A stretch of 64,000 nucleotides of DNA from Antribacter gilvus (GTDB taxonomy: Bacteria; Actinomycetota; Actinomycetes; Actinomycetales; Cellulomonadaceae): contig NZ_QXTH01000016.1 in the NCBI RefSeq assembly GCF_003946865.1, positions 1 to 64,000 of the forward strand, given 5' to 3'. Shown one piece after another: positions 1 to 8,799 of the stretch (position 1 is its first letter; every line of letters begins with the position of its first letter). The translations under genes and the position numbers were made by a program. The notes under the pieces were generated by a model. It ran no database searches, was not told the DNA's origin, and saw only the letters and a program-made list of their open reading frames with translations.

Positions 1-1
1 C

Positions 2-73
2 GACGCCGTCACCACCGCCGCCGACCCCAACACCATCGCAGGCGACCTCCTGGACTGGATCAACCAACGCTGA
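2..73 (+). CDS. C-terminal end of an unidentified protein (partial)
   Basis: An open frame enters from the left edge and ends at TGA 71-73, giving 23 residues that end in DWINQR. The composition (Asp, Ala, Thr, then an amphipathic end) looks like normal coding sequence for this genome, but there is too little for a family call. It points toward the response regulator that ends at 102, so the two are convergent, with a small CTAGGG/CCCTAG dyad (92-105) between and over their ends. Confidence 0.4.
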   Translation, partial: DAVTTAADPNTIAGDLLDWINQR

Positions 74-101
74 CCCATTCCGAAACACGCCCTAGGGCCC
101 C

Positions 102-713
102 CTAGATCCAGCCCTCCTCCCACGCCCGGTGGGCCGCGGCGTGGCGGGTGGCGACGCCGAGCTTGGACATCGCCGACGAGAGGTAGTTCCGCACCGTCCC
201 GGGCGCGAGGTGCACGGCGGCCGCGATCTCCGACACCTGGGCGCCCGTGCGGGCCGCCCGCAGAACCTCCAGCTCGCGGTCCGTCAGCGGGCACTCGTTC
301 TCGGTGAGCGCCGACGCGGCGATCTCCGGGTCCACGTACCGGCGCCCGACGGCGACGTCGCGCACGATCTGCGCGAGCCGTGCCGCCGGCGTCGACTTGG
401 GCACGAAGCCGCTCACGCCCGCCGCGAGGGCCCGGCGCAGCACGGCGGGCCGGGCGTGCCGCGTGACGATGATGACGCGCGGCGGCGCGCCGTCGGCGTG
501 GGCCAGGATCTGCCCCGCGGCGTCCAGCCCGTCGGTGGGTGGCATCTCCAGGTCGAGCACGGCCACGTCCGGACGGTGCCGCTCGGCGAGCCGCACGGCA
601 TCGGTGGTGGTGGCCGCCTCGGCCACGACCTGCAGGTCGTCCTCGAGGTCGAGCAGGGCGCAGAGGGCCCCGCGGAGCAGCTCCTCGTCGTCGGCGAGCA
701 GGAGGCGGATCAT
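102..713 (-). CDS. NarL/FixJ-type response regulator
   Basis: A 203-residue two-domain response regulator. Residues 1-120 form the receiver domain, with the acidic pair in LLADDEE and the phospho-acceptor Asp54 in VLDLEMP. The C-terminal 65 residues are a LuxR-type helix-turn-helix beginning at LTDRELEVLRAARTG. Its start overlaps the end of the upstream histidine kinase by 4 bp (710-713), so the two are translationally coupled and are very probably cognate partners. DesK/LiaS-type pairs of this architecture usually sense cell-envelope stress in actinobacteria; the signal here cannot be told from sequence. Confidence 0.93.
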   Translation of the reverse strand: MIRLLLADDEELLRGALCALLDLEDDLQVVAEAATTTDAVRLAERHRPDVAVLDLEMPPTDGLDAAGQILAHADGAPPRVIIVTRHARPAVLRRALAAGVSGFVPKSTPAARLAQIVRDVAVGRRYVDPEIAASALTENECPLTDRELEVLRAARTGAQVSEIAAAVHLAPGTVRNYLSSAMSKLGVATRHAAAHRAWEEGWI

Positions 714-1945
714 CCGCTCACCGTCGCGGTGACCACGAACCGGTCGTCGTCGCTCGACCAGGACAGGCGCCCGCCGACGGCGGCCAGGCGCTCCGCCAGG
801 GACGCGAGGCCCGTGCCGTCGCCGGGGCTCCCCGTCGTGCCCGGGTTCCTGGTCTCGCCCGGGCTCCCCGTCTCGTCCGGCCCGGCCGGGTCGTCGCCCG
901 GCCAGCCCGCGCGGGCGCCGTCGTTGTCGATCACGAGGCGGGCCCCGGCGTCGTCGGGCAGCAGGACGATCGCGGCGCGCGTGGCACGGCTGTGCCGCAG
1001 CACGTTCGTGGTGGCCTCGCGCACCACCAGGCCGAGCAGGCTGCGCGGCGCCTGGGGGAGGGACGCGGCGAGCGCCGGGTCGACGTCGGCGTGCACGTCG
1101 ACGCCCGCGGCGGCCAGGACCTTGGACGCGTTGGCGATCTCCGCGTCGAGGGTGGTGCGCCGGTAGCCCTGGACCAGGGCGCGCGTCTCGCGCAGGGCGT
1201 CGCCCGCGAGCTGCTGGACCTCGCGCATCTGGTCGGCGGCGCGCGCCGGGTCCGCCTCGGAGAGCCGCGCCGCGAGCTCGCTCTTGAGGGCGATCACCTG
1301 CAGGTGGTGACCCTGGATGTCGTGGAGGTCGGCGGCGAAGCGCAGGCGCTCGTCCGCGACGGCGAGCTCCCCGGCGAGACGCCGCGCGTCGTCGAGCCGG
1401 GAGGCGACCTGCCAGGCGCGGAGCATGCCGAGCATGGCCGGGCCGAACGCCACGACCATGAGGGCGGGCATCCAGGTGGCGTGCCCCACGTGCGGCTCAC
1501 CCGTGGCGCGGGCCGTGAGGAGGCCGACGGCCGGCAGCAGCACCAGGGCCACCCCGAGCACCTGCCATGCCCGCCGTGCGGGAAGGAACATGACCAGCAC
1601 CGAGAGGGCGGCGGCCGGTGCGATCGACCAGAGCCCGAAGTTCCCGACGGCGAGCGGCACCGCCCCCGCGACCACCGCCGCGCAGCCGGCGGCCACGAGC
1701 CAGGCGGCCGACGGCGGCTCGTCGCGCACCCGCCGCGCGATCAGGACCCCGCACGACAGGACCGTGACGACGGTCGCCAGGCCGGTGAGGGCCCGCGCGC
1801 CGGCGTCGACGTCCGGGTCGAGCACCCAGTCTCCGACGGCGAAGCCGAGCACGCAGGCCACCGTCCCCGCGAGGCCCCACCACGTGTTGCGGCGGAAGCT
1901 CGCGAGGCCGCTGCCGTCGTCGGCGAGGGCACGGGCGGTGCTCAT
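710..1945 (-). CDS. DesK/NarX-type sensor histidine kinase
   Basis: A 411-residue membrane kinase. Residues about 20-160 contain five or six hydrophobic segments with short loops. The HisKA_3 dimerisation region carries the phospho-accepting His in DLHDIQGHHLQ, and a C-terminal HATPase region contains VVREATTNVLRHS. A Gly/Pro/Thr-rich insert (GDDPAGPDETGSPG and on) sits in the ATP-binding domain before GTGLASLAERL and may be a flexible lid. The gene precedes and overlaps the response regulator by 4 bp, so it is the first gene of a two-gene operon. Confidence 0.93.
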   Translation of the reverse strand: MSTARALADDGSGLASFRRNTWWGLAGTVACVLGFAVGDWVLDPDVDAGARALTGLATVVTVLSCGVLIARRVRDEPPSAAWLVAAGCAAVVAGAVPLAVGNFGLWSIAPAAALSVLVMFLPARRAWQVLGVALVLLPAVGLLTARATGEPHVGHATWMPALMVVAFGPAMLGMLRAWQVASRLDDARRLAGELAVADERLRFAADLHDIQGHHLQVIALKSELAARLSEADPARAADQMREVQQLAGDALRETRALVQGYRRTTLDAEIANASKVLAAAGVDVHADVDPALAASLPQAPRSLLGLVVREATTNVLRHSRATRAAIVLLPDDAGARLVIDNDGARAGWPGDDPAGPDETGSPGETRNPGTTGSPGDGTGLASLAERLAAVGGRLSWSSDDDRFVVTATVSG

Positions 1946-2129
1946 GACGCCATCCTGCCAGCGCGGACGCGGGTGCGGGGCTGGCCCCGGGCCTTCATGA
2001 CATCTGTCATGCCAGGTCGTGACAGGTGCCCGCGCTCAGGTGCGGTCCGGCACTACTGGCCGAGGGAGCCGTCGGACAGCGTGGGGAGCAGCGCGGCGAG
2101 GAGCGCCGCCCCACGGGGAGGAGAGGGCG

Positions 2130-3032
2130 ATGAGGACGGAGACGACGGGCCGGGCCGAGGCGGCAGGGGCGCACGGGACAGGGCACGGGTCAGGGCAAGA
2201 GACCGGGCCCGGGGGCGTGCCCGCGACGCGGGCGCGAGAGGCGACGAGGTTCGTCGCGCACCTGGCCGAGATGGTCGTGGTGATGGTGCTCGGCATGATG
2301 CTGCTGGCGCCGGCGTGGAGCTGGGCCGGTGCGGTCCTGGGGGTCGAGGCGGTGCTGCTGCGGACCGATGTCGCGGCCGCGGTGATGGTGCTCGACATGG
2401 TGGCCGCCATGACCGTGTGGATGCGTGTCCGGCGTCACGGGTGGCTGGCGATCTGGGAGATGAACGCGGCGATGGCCGCACCGTTCGCCGTGCTCCTGGC
2501 GCTCTTCTGGGCCGGCGCGGCCACCCCGGGCGACGTGATGCTCTGGGGTCACGTGCTGATGGTGCCCGCGATGGCGGGCGCGATGCTGCTGCGCCGGGCG
2601 GCGTACTCGCAGCACGTCCACGGTCTCGACCTGGCCTGGCTGAGGCGGCGGTGGCCCGTGCTGCTCGGGCTCGCGGTCCTCGCCGCCACGATCGCCGGGG
2701 GAGCGGGCAGGCTGCCCGCGTGGCTGATCGTGGTGGTGGCCCTGGTGTACCCGGTGGTGGGCGTGCTCCGGCGCAGCATCCGCGGGCGGTCGATGGCCCT
2801 GCTGCAGGCCGCGGGCATCGTCGTGTTCGCGGGGATCGCACTGCTGGCGACCGCCTTCGCGGGCCAGGACACCGGGGCGCACCTGGTCGCGGCGGGCCTC
2901 GTGGGTCACGGGGTGTGGGACGTGCTCCACCACCGGGCGAACGCCGTGGTGTGGCGGTGGTACGCCGAGTCGTGCGTTGTCTACGACGTGCTGCTCGCGC
3001 TGGCCGTGGTCCTGGTCGCCGTGGCCTCCTGA
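2130..3032 (+). CDS. Polytopic membrane protein of unknown function
   Basis: About 300 residues. I place the start at ATG 2130 rather than at the longer frame from 2019, because a strong Shine-Dalgarno sequence (GGGGAGGAGAG) lies just before it. After a hydrophilic N-terminus of about 45 residues rich in Gly, Ala and Thr there are roughly eight hydrophobic helices with several Met and His residues (for example MVVVMVLGMMLL and YSQHVHGLDL). I do not recognise a named family. It stands alone, convergent with the GH5 gene and separated from it by a strong hairpin. Confidence 0.75.
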   Translation: MRTETTGRAEAAGAHGTGHGSGQETGPGGVPATRAREATRFVAHLAEMVVVMVLGMMLLAPAWSWAGAVLGVEAVLLRTDVAAAVMVLDMVAAMTVWMRVRRHGWLAIWEMNAAMAAPFAVLLALFWAGAATPGDVMLWGHVLMVPAMAGAMLLRRAAYSQHVHGLDLAWLRRRWPVLLGLAVLAATIAGGAGRLPAWLIVVVALVYPVVGVLRRSIRGRSMALLQAAGIVVFAGIALLATAFAGQDTGAHLVAAGLVGHGVWDVLHHRANAVVWRWYAESCVVYDVLLALAVVLVAVAS

Positions 3033-3038
3033 GCCTGG

Positions 3039-3077
3039 CGCGCCGCCCGTCGAGCCGCGTGCTCGACGGGCGGCGCG
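3039..3077. terminator. Bidirectional terminator hairpin
   Basis: A perfect 17-bp inverted repeat (arms 3039-3055 and 3061-3077) with a 5-nt loop lies between two convergent genes ending at 3032 and 3083. There is no U-tract, as is common for GC-rich actinobacteria. Confidence 0.75.
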
Positions 3078-3082
3078 GGCTG

Positions 3083-4588
3083 TCAGAGGGTCCAGCGCTG
3101 GTTGGTGCCGCTGTTGCACGTGTACTGCTTCAGGCGGGTGCCGTTCGCCGTCGAGGCGGCGGGGACGTCGAGGCACTTGCCCGAGTGCCGGGCCACGATC
3201 TCGACGTAGCCGCCGGTCACGCTGCGCAGCTGCCACTGCTGGTTGGTGCCGCTGCCGCACGTGTACTGGATGATCGCCGCGCCGTCGGCGGTCGAGGCGC
3301 CGTTGACGTCGAGGCACTTGCCCGAGTGCTGGGCGACGAGGTTGTAGTAGCCGTTGCCGAGGTTCTGCAGGGCCCACTGCTGGTTGGTGCCGCTGCCGCA
3401 GGTGTACTGGGCCACCTCGGCGGCGTTCGCGGTCGACGCGCTCACCACGTCGACGCACTTGCCCGAGTTCTGGTTGACGATGTCGGTCACGGTGGTGCCG
3501 CCACCGCCGTTGCCGGTGTTGGGGTCGACGCTGTCGCCCCACGCCCAGCGGAGACGGTTCGCGCCCGAGGCGTTGCGGATGGTGAGGTCGAGGTTCGTCC
3601 CGGAGCCGCCCTTGATGTACATCGAGTAGCCGTCGTAGCCGATGTTGCCGGGCTTGCCGCCGATCGCCGGCCAGTACGTTCCACCCATCTGGTTGTCGCG
3701 CATGACGTCGGTGACGGCGCGGATGTGGCGCACGAAGTTGTCGGAGCTGTTGGGGTCGCCGTAGTTGAGACCGCTGTTCATGGCCCCGCCGAACTCCGTC
3801 ATGACCGCGCGCGAGGCGCAGCTCCCCAGGCGGGTGATGATGTGGTTGCGCCAGCCGTCGTAGGTGTTCGTGCCGTAGAAGAACGCGTAGTGGTGGTACG
3901 ACAGGAGCGTGTTGTTGAAGCGGCTGTCGTTGCAGACGTCGCGGAGGTCCTGGCTGTAGCCGGTGCCCCCGATGAGGACCCGCCCTGCCGGTGCGGAGTA
4001 GTGGTAGCTGAGCCAGTCGGCGGCGACGTTGCGCCACTCGGTGGAGCTGTAGCCGTGCGGCTCGTTCATCGGCTCGAAGTACACGAGGCTGTTCGAGCCG
4101 TACTGGGACGTGACGGTGGACCACATCGTGTTCCACGCGGCGTAGTTGGTCACGCGGCCGCCCGAGGCTGCGCCGTCCTCCCAGTAGGCCAGGACGACCT
4201 TGAACCCGCGGGCGGTCGCCGCGTCGATCGTGGCGCGGTAGTTGTTCCACCAGGCGGTGCCGACGGTGTGGGTGTTGACCGGCAGGCGCACGGTGTTGAT
4301 GCCGAGGGTGCTCGCCATGTCGTCGTACACGGCGTTGGCCTTGGCCTGGACGGTGGCGTAGCTGTCGGAGCTGCTGAGGCCGTCGAGGACCAGCGGGCCG
4401 GTGACGAAGTTGTCGCCGAGCACCGCCCAGTTCATGCCGCGGAACTGGCTGGTGGCGGCCGTGGCGGGGGCGGCCAGGGACAGCGCCGTGAAGGGGAGGA
4501 GGACCAGCGTGGCCAGCATGCTGAGCAGGACGCGCTCGAGGGGACGCCGCTGCCAGGGCAGGGCGGACTGTCGGTGAGGAGCGTTCAT
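3083..4588 (-). CDS. Secreted GH5 glycoside hydrolase with C-terminal ricin-type (CBM13) lectin domain
   Basis: 501 residues. The N-terminus is a long signal peptide (basic region, hydrophobic stretch, then APATAA near residue 45). Residues about 46-345 are a GH5 (beta/alpha)8 domain: the acid/base is Glu176 in EPMNEPHGY and the nucleophile Glu265 in MTEFGG. After a short Gly/Thr linker, residues about 363-501 form a beta-trefoil lectin domain with three repeats, each ending in a QxW motif (NQQWALQ, NQQWQLR, NQRWTL) and each containing SGKC(V/L)DV. Likely substrates are beta-mannan or beta-glucan; the subfamily cannot be fixed here. A near-perfect 18-bp palindrome lies 67 bp upstream of the start. 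Confidence 0.92.
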   Translation of the reverse strand: MNAPHRQSALPWQRRPLERVLLSMLATLVLLPFTALSLAAPATAATSQFRGMNWAVLGDNFVTGPLVLDGLSSSDSYATVQAKANAVYDDMASTLGINTVRLPVNTHTVGTAWWNNYRATIDAATARGFKVVLAYWEDGAASGGRVTNYAAWNTMWSTVTSQYGSNSLVYFEPMNEPHGYSSTEWRNVAADWLSYHYSAPAGRVLIGGTGYSQDLRDVCNDSRFNNTLLSYHHYAFFYGTNTYDGWRNHIITRLGSCASRAVMTEFGGAMNSGLNYGDPNSSDNFVRHIRAVTDVMRDNQMGGTYWPAIGGKPGNIGYDGYSMYIKGGSGTNLDLTIRNASGANRLRWAWGDSVDPNTGNGGGGTTVTDIVNQNSGKCVDVVSASTANAAEVAQYTCGSGTNQQWALQNLGNGYYNLVAQHSGKCLDVNGASTADGAAIIQYTCGSGTNQQWQLRSVTGGYVEIVARHSGKCLDVPAASTANGTRLKQYTCNSGTNQRWTL

Positions 4589-4654
4589 GGTGGTGACCTA
4601 TCTCGTGCGGCGTTGCACGTAGCAGGGCGTGAACTGTGGATGACGTTGGCGTGG

Positions 4655-4672
4655 GATGTTAACGTCAACATC
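4655..4672. promoter_or_regulatory. LacI-type operator candidate for the GH5 gene
   Basis: GATGTTAACGTCAACATC is an 18-bp inverted repeat with only one mismatched pair (16 of 18 positions symmetric). It lies in the divergent promoter region between the GH5 gene and the small membrane-protein gene that begins at 4791. The even-length dyad with a central CG is typical of LacI-family sites; the regulator is not in the window. Confidence 0.55.
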
Positions 4673-4790
4673 GGCGCAATTCTCACACTTGGCCCTTATG
4701 GGGTCAAGGAATGTTGCCCCGGGCCGGGGTGACGCCGGTCCGCCCGTTCGCTACGTTGACGTCCAGGTCAGAGCGCACAAGGGGGCAGAG

Positions 4791-5462
4791 GTGACGGTCG
4801 CACCGCAGGCACGCGCGGGAGTGCAGCCCCGACTCGCCGTCGCGCTGCTGCTCGCCGTCGTCGTGGGCGTGGCCTTCGCCATCGGGACGGTGATGCTGAA
4901 CCACGGCGAGCACGTCGTGCTGCGAGGCGTCGCGACGGTGGTCGGGGCGGCCTCCGGCTGGGCGGCTGCCGGAGTGGTCTTCGGCTGGGTCATGCTGCGG
5001 CGAGGGGCGTCGGCGGCTCGCACCGTCCTGCTGTGCACCGCCTTCTTCGTCAGCGCCTCGGTCGGTTACTACGTGGCCGACTACCTGTACGCGCTGGCCA
5101 CCTCCGAGCCGCCCCTGCCGCCCGGGGTCCCGCTGCTGCCTGGGGCGATGGCGAGCACCACGCCCCAGCTCTCCATCGGGGAGATGTCCTTCTGGGTGGT
5201 CGCCTCCCTCGTGTGCGGGCCGGCGTGCGCGGCGGTCGCGTGGCTGGCCGGCCGCCCCGGCGTCCTCGGGCTCCTGGGCGGGCTGTGCCTGCCTGTCGGG
5301 GCCGCGCTCTGGTCCGCGTTCATGCTGACCGACCGGTTCTCCATCCCCGTCAGGCTCCCGAACCTGGTCGCGCACTGGGCGGTCGTGGCGCTCTGCGTGA
5401 TCGGGGCCGGCGTGCTGGTGGTGCGGTACGTCGCGAGAGCTCGCGCCACGCTCGCCCAGTAG
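4791..5462 (+). CDS. Small polytopic membrane protein of unknown function
   Basis: About 223 residues from GTG 4791, preceded by a purine-rich GGGGGCAGAG. The longer frame from 4656 would run through the operator and shows no membrane character. The protein has about six hydrophobic helices, including AVALLLAVVVGVAFAIGTV near the N-terminus, and a periplasmic loop rich in Pro (SEPPLPPGVPLLPG). I recognise no family. It is divergent from the GH5 gene and ends 1 bp before the stop of the convergent DUF952 gene. Confidence 0.7.
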   Translation: MTVAPQARAGVQPRLAVALLLAVVVGVAFAIGTVMLNHGEHVVLRGVATVVGAASGWAAAGVVFGWVMLRRGASAARTVLLCTAFFVSASVGYYVADYLYALATSEPPLPPGVPLLPGAMASTTPQLSIGEMSFWVVASLVCGPACAAVAWLAGRPGVLGLLGGLCLPVGAALWSAFMLTDRFSIPVRLPNLVAHWAVVALCVIGAGVLVVRYVARARATLAQ

Positions 5463-5463
5463 C

Positions 5464-5844
5464 TCAGGCGTGCTCCCAGCCGGGGGCCACCAGGACGCCG
5501 TCGTGCACCGTGGCGGGGATCGTGCGGACCACCGCGCTGACCGGGACCGCGCCGTAGGCGTGCGGGAAGAGCTCGCTGCCGGGGTCGCGCGGGTCGCCGG
5601 GCTCCGCCCGCACCTCGATGCCCGCGCCCGCGAGCGCCGTCGTGCTGATGCCCAGGAGGACGAGCGGGCCGGCGTCGGCGTAGAAGGCTGCCGCGACGCG
5701 GCCCACCTGGTCCGCGTCGAAGGACCCGTGCAGGTAGCCCACCTCCGAGACGCTGCGCCCGCGGGTGGAGACGGCGTACGTTCCCGTCTGCTGGGCGGCG
5801 TTCCAGTCGCCGACGAGGGCGATGTGCCAGATGATCGGTTCCAC
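5464..5844 (-). CDS. DUF952 family protein
   Basis: 126 residues from GTG 5844, where the family-like start EPIIWHIALVGDW begins; the frame upstream of this is rich in Arg and Pro and is not conserved-looking. The Trp-His near the N-terminus, GYLHGSFDADQVGRVAAAFY and the PHAYGAVPVSAV stretch match DUF952, small soluble proteins with a conserved His pair and no known reaction. Single gene, convergent with the membrane protein before it. Confidence 0.8.
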   Translation of the reverse strand: MEPIIWHIALVGDWNAAQQTGTYAVSTRGRSVSEVGYLHGSFDADQVGRVAAAFYADAGPLVLLGISTTALAGAGIEVRAEPGDPRDPGSELFPHAYGAVPVSAVVRTIPATVHDGVLVAPGWEHA

Positions 5845-6049
5845 GGGACGGACCGTAGCAGGCACACTGTTGACCACGGCCCGGAGCCCTGTTGCCGGCA
5901 CCCCCGGTTGTTCGACAGGCGAACATCGGCAGATCTTCGGGGCCCGCTTGTCGGTTCTCACAGACTTGTTGGGCGTTACGCGTATTCGCGCCGTATCTGG
6001 CCGTTTTGCCGGTCCTGGCCGACGCCGTGGGCCGCTACCGTCGCGCGCC

Positions 6050-6553
6050 ATGGGGATTCATTGCGAGTACGCGCGGTTCGCATCCGGGGAGCTCGACAAG
6101 GCGCGGTCCGACCGTGAGTGGGCGGAGACGAGGCTCGACGCGCTCGCCGACGAGTGGGTCGAGTACGACCTCCCGCCGGAGGACGCACGGTACTTCAGCC
6201 TGGGGCGCGCGTGGGGTCCGCTCCACGGCCTCCTGCTCGCTCAGCCGGGCATGCCGGTGGACGTGGTGCAGGGCGGCACGCCGCTGGGGCTCGACGGGGG
6301 CATCGGGCCCGTGCGCTACCTCGCACCGCAGGACGTGCTGTCCGCCGCCGTTTTTCTCGGGGCCACGCCGTTCACCGTGCTCGCGGCGCAGTACGACGTG
6401 GCGCAGACGTGTGACGGTGAGCCCTGCGCCGACCCGGACGAGCACCTGCCGGAGGAAGGGCTGCCGCTGCTGGGGGAGCGGTACGCGGAGCTGCGACGGT
6501 TCTATGCCGCGGCGGCAGCGGCGGGGGACGCCGTCGTGCTGATGCTCAACTGA
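6050..6553 (+). CDS. DUF1877 (YfbM-like) protein
   Basis: 167 residues, the same length as E. coli YfbM. MGIHCEYARF at the start, the DLPPEDARYFSLGRAWGPLHGLL block and the QDVLSAAVFLG block are typical of DUF1877. The start is ATG 6050, where the conserved MGI begins. The function of the family is unknown. The 205-bp gap to the divergent DUF952 gene is slightly AT-richer than its surroundings and should hold both promoters; I see no dyad in it. Confidence 0.8.
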   Translation: MGIHCEYARFASGELDKARSDREWAETRLDALADEWVEYDLPPEDARYFSLGRAWGPLHGLLLAQPGMPVDVVQGGTPLGLDGGIGPVRYLAPQDVLSAAVFLGATPFTVLAAQYDVAQTCDGEPCADPDEHLPEEGLPLLGERYAELRRFYAAAAAAGDAVVLMLN

Positions 6554-6689
6554 GGTCGAGGGGCACGGCGGTCGCCCGGGGCGGGGCGCGCGCCGGGCTC
6601 CCGGCTCAGGCGGGCCGCCCACGAGGGTCGCCAGCGCGGACCTGGCCACCTCGTAGGCTGAGCCCAGACGCGACAGGCAGGAGACCGAG

Positions 6690-7370
6690 GTGGCCCAGAC
6701 CACGACCGCGCCCAGCGTGGCAGAGCTGATGGCAGAGCTGGCCGCGCTCGAGGACCCGCGGGCGCGCGAGGTGAACGAGAAGCACGGCGATGATCACGGG
6801 GTGAACCTCGGCAGGCTGCGGGCGGTCGCGAAGCGGCTGAAGACGCAGCACGACCTCGCGCGCGAGCTCTGGGCGACCGGGGACACCGCCGCGCGGCTGC
6901 TGGCACTCCTGGTCTGCCGGCCCAAGGCGTTCGAGCGCGGCGAGCTCGACCTCATGCTGCGCGAGGCGCGTGCCCCGAAGGTGCAGGACTGGCTCGTGAG
7001 CTACGTGGTGAAGAAGAGCACGTATGCGGAGGAGCTGCGGGTGGCCTGGTCGGCCGACGGCGACCCTGTGGTTGCCGGCGCGGGCTGGGCGCTGACCACC
7101 GACCGGGTGGCGAAGAACCCTGCCGGCCTGGACCTCGCAGGGCTTCTCGACGTCATCGAGGCGGAGATGAAGGACGCACCGGACCGGCTGCAGTGGGCCA
7201 TGAACCACTGCCTGGCCCAGATCGGGATCGAGCACGCGGAGCACCGCGCCCGCGCGCTCGACATCGGCGAGCGGCTGGAGGTGCTGAAGGACTACCCGAC
7301 GCCGCCGAACTGCACGTCGCCGTTCGCGCCGACCTGGATCGCGGAGATTTTGCGGCGGCGGGGCGCGTAG
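6690..7370 (+). CDS. DNA alkylation repair (AlkD-like HEAT-repeat) protein
   Basis: 226 residues from GTG 6690, with AGGAGA just upstream. The all-helical sequence with blocks such as GVNLGRLRAVAKRLKTQHDL, LWATGDTAARLLALLV and DWLVSYVVKKSTYAEELR matches the AlkC/AlkD-related DNA alkylation repair family. These proteins bind damaged DNA with HEAT-like repeats and remove bulky or cationic alkyl-purines without base flipping. The C-terminal tail KDYPTPPNCTSPFAPTWI is typical of the AlkD-like subgroup often found as a stand-alone gene. The exact substrate is inferred from the family. Confidence 0.8.
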   Translation: MAQTTTAPSVAELMAELAALEDPRAREVNEKHGDDHGVNLGRLRAVAKRLKTQHDLARELWATGDTAARLLALLVCRPKAFERGELDLMLREARAPKVQDWLVSYVVKKSTYAEELRVAWSADGDPVVAGAGWALTTDRVAKNPAGLDLAGLLDVIEAEMKDAPDRLQWAMNHCLAQIGIEHAEHRARALDIGERLEVLKDYPTPPNCTSPFAPTWIAEILRRRGA

Positions 7371-7440
7371 CGACGTCGGCGTGCGCCCGGCTCCCGTTAA
7401 TCAAGTGCCCGAGGCGCCTGTCCCTCACTAACCTCGCGGC

Positions 7441-7989
7441 ATGCCTCAAGCCCGACTGCGCAGCGAGCGCCTCGACCTGGTCCCGCTCGCCGAGGAGCAC
7501 CTGCCGTTCCTGGTCGAGCTCAACTCCGACCCCGTGGCGCTGCGCTACCTCTACACCCGCAGGCTCACAGCGGCGGAGACCGAGGCGCGGATGCGTCGCT
7601 GGATCGCCGGGGCGGTCGACGGGCTGGGACTGTGGGTCGCGTACGGCTCCGGGGACCCGATCGGCCTCTTCATGCTCGCCACGCCCGACGGCCCGAGCCG
7701 GCCCGGCGTGGCCGAGCTGGGCTACCGCCTGCCCCAGCGCTCTTGGCGCCAGGGGTTCGCCAAGGAAGGCTCCCGCGAGCTCGTACGCCATGGGTTCGAG
7801 GATCTCGGCCTGGACCGCATCATCGCCCAGACCATGGCCGTCAACGAGGCTTCCCGCGCCACCATGGCCTCGGCCGGCCTCACGTACGCCCGCAGCTTCC
7901 ACGAGGACGTCGAGGAGCCGCTCGCGGGGCACGAGGACGGTGAGGTCGAGTACGAGATCACCCGGGGGATGTGGCGCTCGCCGGTCTGA
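7441..7989 (+). CDS. GNAT-family (RimJ/RimL-like) N-acetyltransferase
   Basis: 182 residues. LRSERLDLVPLAEEHLPFLVEL at the N-terminus, GYRLPQRSWRQGFAKEGS (acetyl-CoA pyrophosphate loop) and LDRIIAQTMAVNEASRATM are the standard blocks of the Acetyltransf_3 group, which acetylates N-terminal or small-molecule amines. No substrate can be named. It is monocistronic and convergent with the HAD gene. Confidence 0.85.
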   Translation: MPQARLRSERLDLVPLAEEHLPFLVELNSDPVALRYLYTRRLTAAETEARMRRWIAGAVDGLGLWVAYGSGDPIGLFMLATPDGPSRPGVAELGYRLPQRSWRQGFAKEGSRELVRHGFEDLGLDRIIAQTMAVNEASRATMASAGLTYARSFHEDVEEPLAGHEDGEVEYEITRGMWRSPV

Positions 7990-8027
7990 GCGGGCGCCGG
8001 AACAGGCAGCCCGTCGCTCGCGCGGGC

Positions 8028-8678
8028 CTACGCCCTCGCCTGGACCTGCGCGACGACGTCGTGCGTCGTCTTCCCGACGACGTCCGGCTCGCCCTCGCCC
8101 GACCAGGTGCGGCCGTGCGAGACCCACCCGGTGCGCACGCCGGACGCGTGCCCGACGGCGACGTCGGCGTGCGCGGCGTCGCCGATCATCCAGACCGTCG
8201 ACGGGTCGGCGTCCTCGGCGCCCAGCAGACCGAGCGCGGCCCGGACGGTGCGCGGGTCGGGCTTGGCGAAGCCCACCTCGCCCGACACGACCACCGCGTC
8301 GACGAGCGTGGTCAGGCCGGCGAGCCCGAGCTTGGCGCGCTGGTGCGTGCCGTCGCCGTTCGTGACGATGCCGATCCGGTCCCCGGCGGCGCGTAGCCCG
8401 GCGAGCAGCCCGGCCACGTCCGGGTACGCCACCACGTGGGCGCGGATCCCGGCGCGCATCTCCTCGATCATCTCCGCCACCGGGCCCGTGCGGCCGGTCG
8501 CGTCGAGGATCGCCTGCGCGACGAGGGGCTTGGGCGCGAAGCCTCCGGCGTCGGCGCGCAGGACCTCGGCGAGGGCGGAGGCGGGGCGGCCGGCGTCGGC
8601 CAGGGTCTTGGCCGCCCAGTCGCGGAACGCCCCGTCCCGGTCGACGAGCGTGTTGTCGAGGTCGAAGAGCCAGATCAC
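8028..8678 (-). CDS. HAD-family phosphatase (phosphoglycolate phosphatase-like)
   Basis: 216 residues. Motif I is WLFDLDNTLVDRDG (nucleophile Asp6, acid/base Asp8), motif II is IGIVTNGDG, motif III includes the Lys in VGFAKPDP, and motif IV is MIGDAAHADV. The helical cap lies between motifs I and II (subclass IA). Such enzymes hydrolyse small phosphate esters in the cytoplasm; the substrate is not known. It starts close after the transcript of the divergent region and shares no obvious operon. Confidence 0.88.
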   Translation of the reverse strand: MIWLFDLDNTLVDRDGAFRDWAAKTLADAGRPASALAEVLRADAGGFAPKPLVAQAILDATGRTGPVAEMIEEMRAGIRAHVVAYPDVAGLLAGLRAAGDRIGIVTNGDGTHQRAKLGLAGLTTLVDAVVVSGEVGFAKPDPRTVRAALGLLGAEDADPSTVWMIGDAAHADVAVGHASGVRTGWVSHGRTWSGEGEPDVVGKTTHDVVAQVQARA

Positions 8679-8762
8679 GCCCGGACGGTAGCGGGGCGTG
8701 ATCCGGCGGGTGCCGGGTGTCCACGGCGGCGCCCGGGGTGGGACCGCTCGCGCACCCGTCAG

Positions 8763-8787
8763 CGGCGGCGGTCGCCCGCCGCCGCCG
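8763..8787 (-). terminator. Terminator hairpin downstream of the LPMO gene
   Basis: Arms 8763-8771 and 8779-8787 form a 9-bp perfect GC stem with a 7-nt loop, 13 bp beyond the LPMO stop codon. Confidence 0.5.
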
Positions 8788-8799
8788 ACGCGTGGTCGG

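Noticed and set aside
539-4732. Very long open frame (1397 codons) on the plus strand
   Set aside because: It is the antisense shadow of the histidine kinase and GH5 genes; its translation is low-complexity Arg/Gly/Pro/Ala with no domain, as expected of GC-rich antisense frames. Similar long shadows at 10646-15913 and 55733-60568 on the minus strand were dropped for the same reason (only the true acetyltransferase end of the last was kept).
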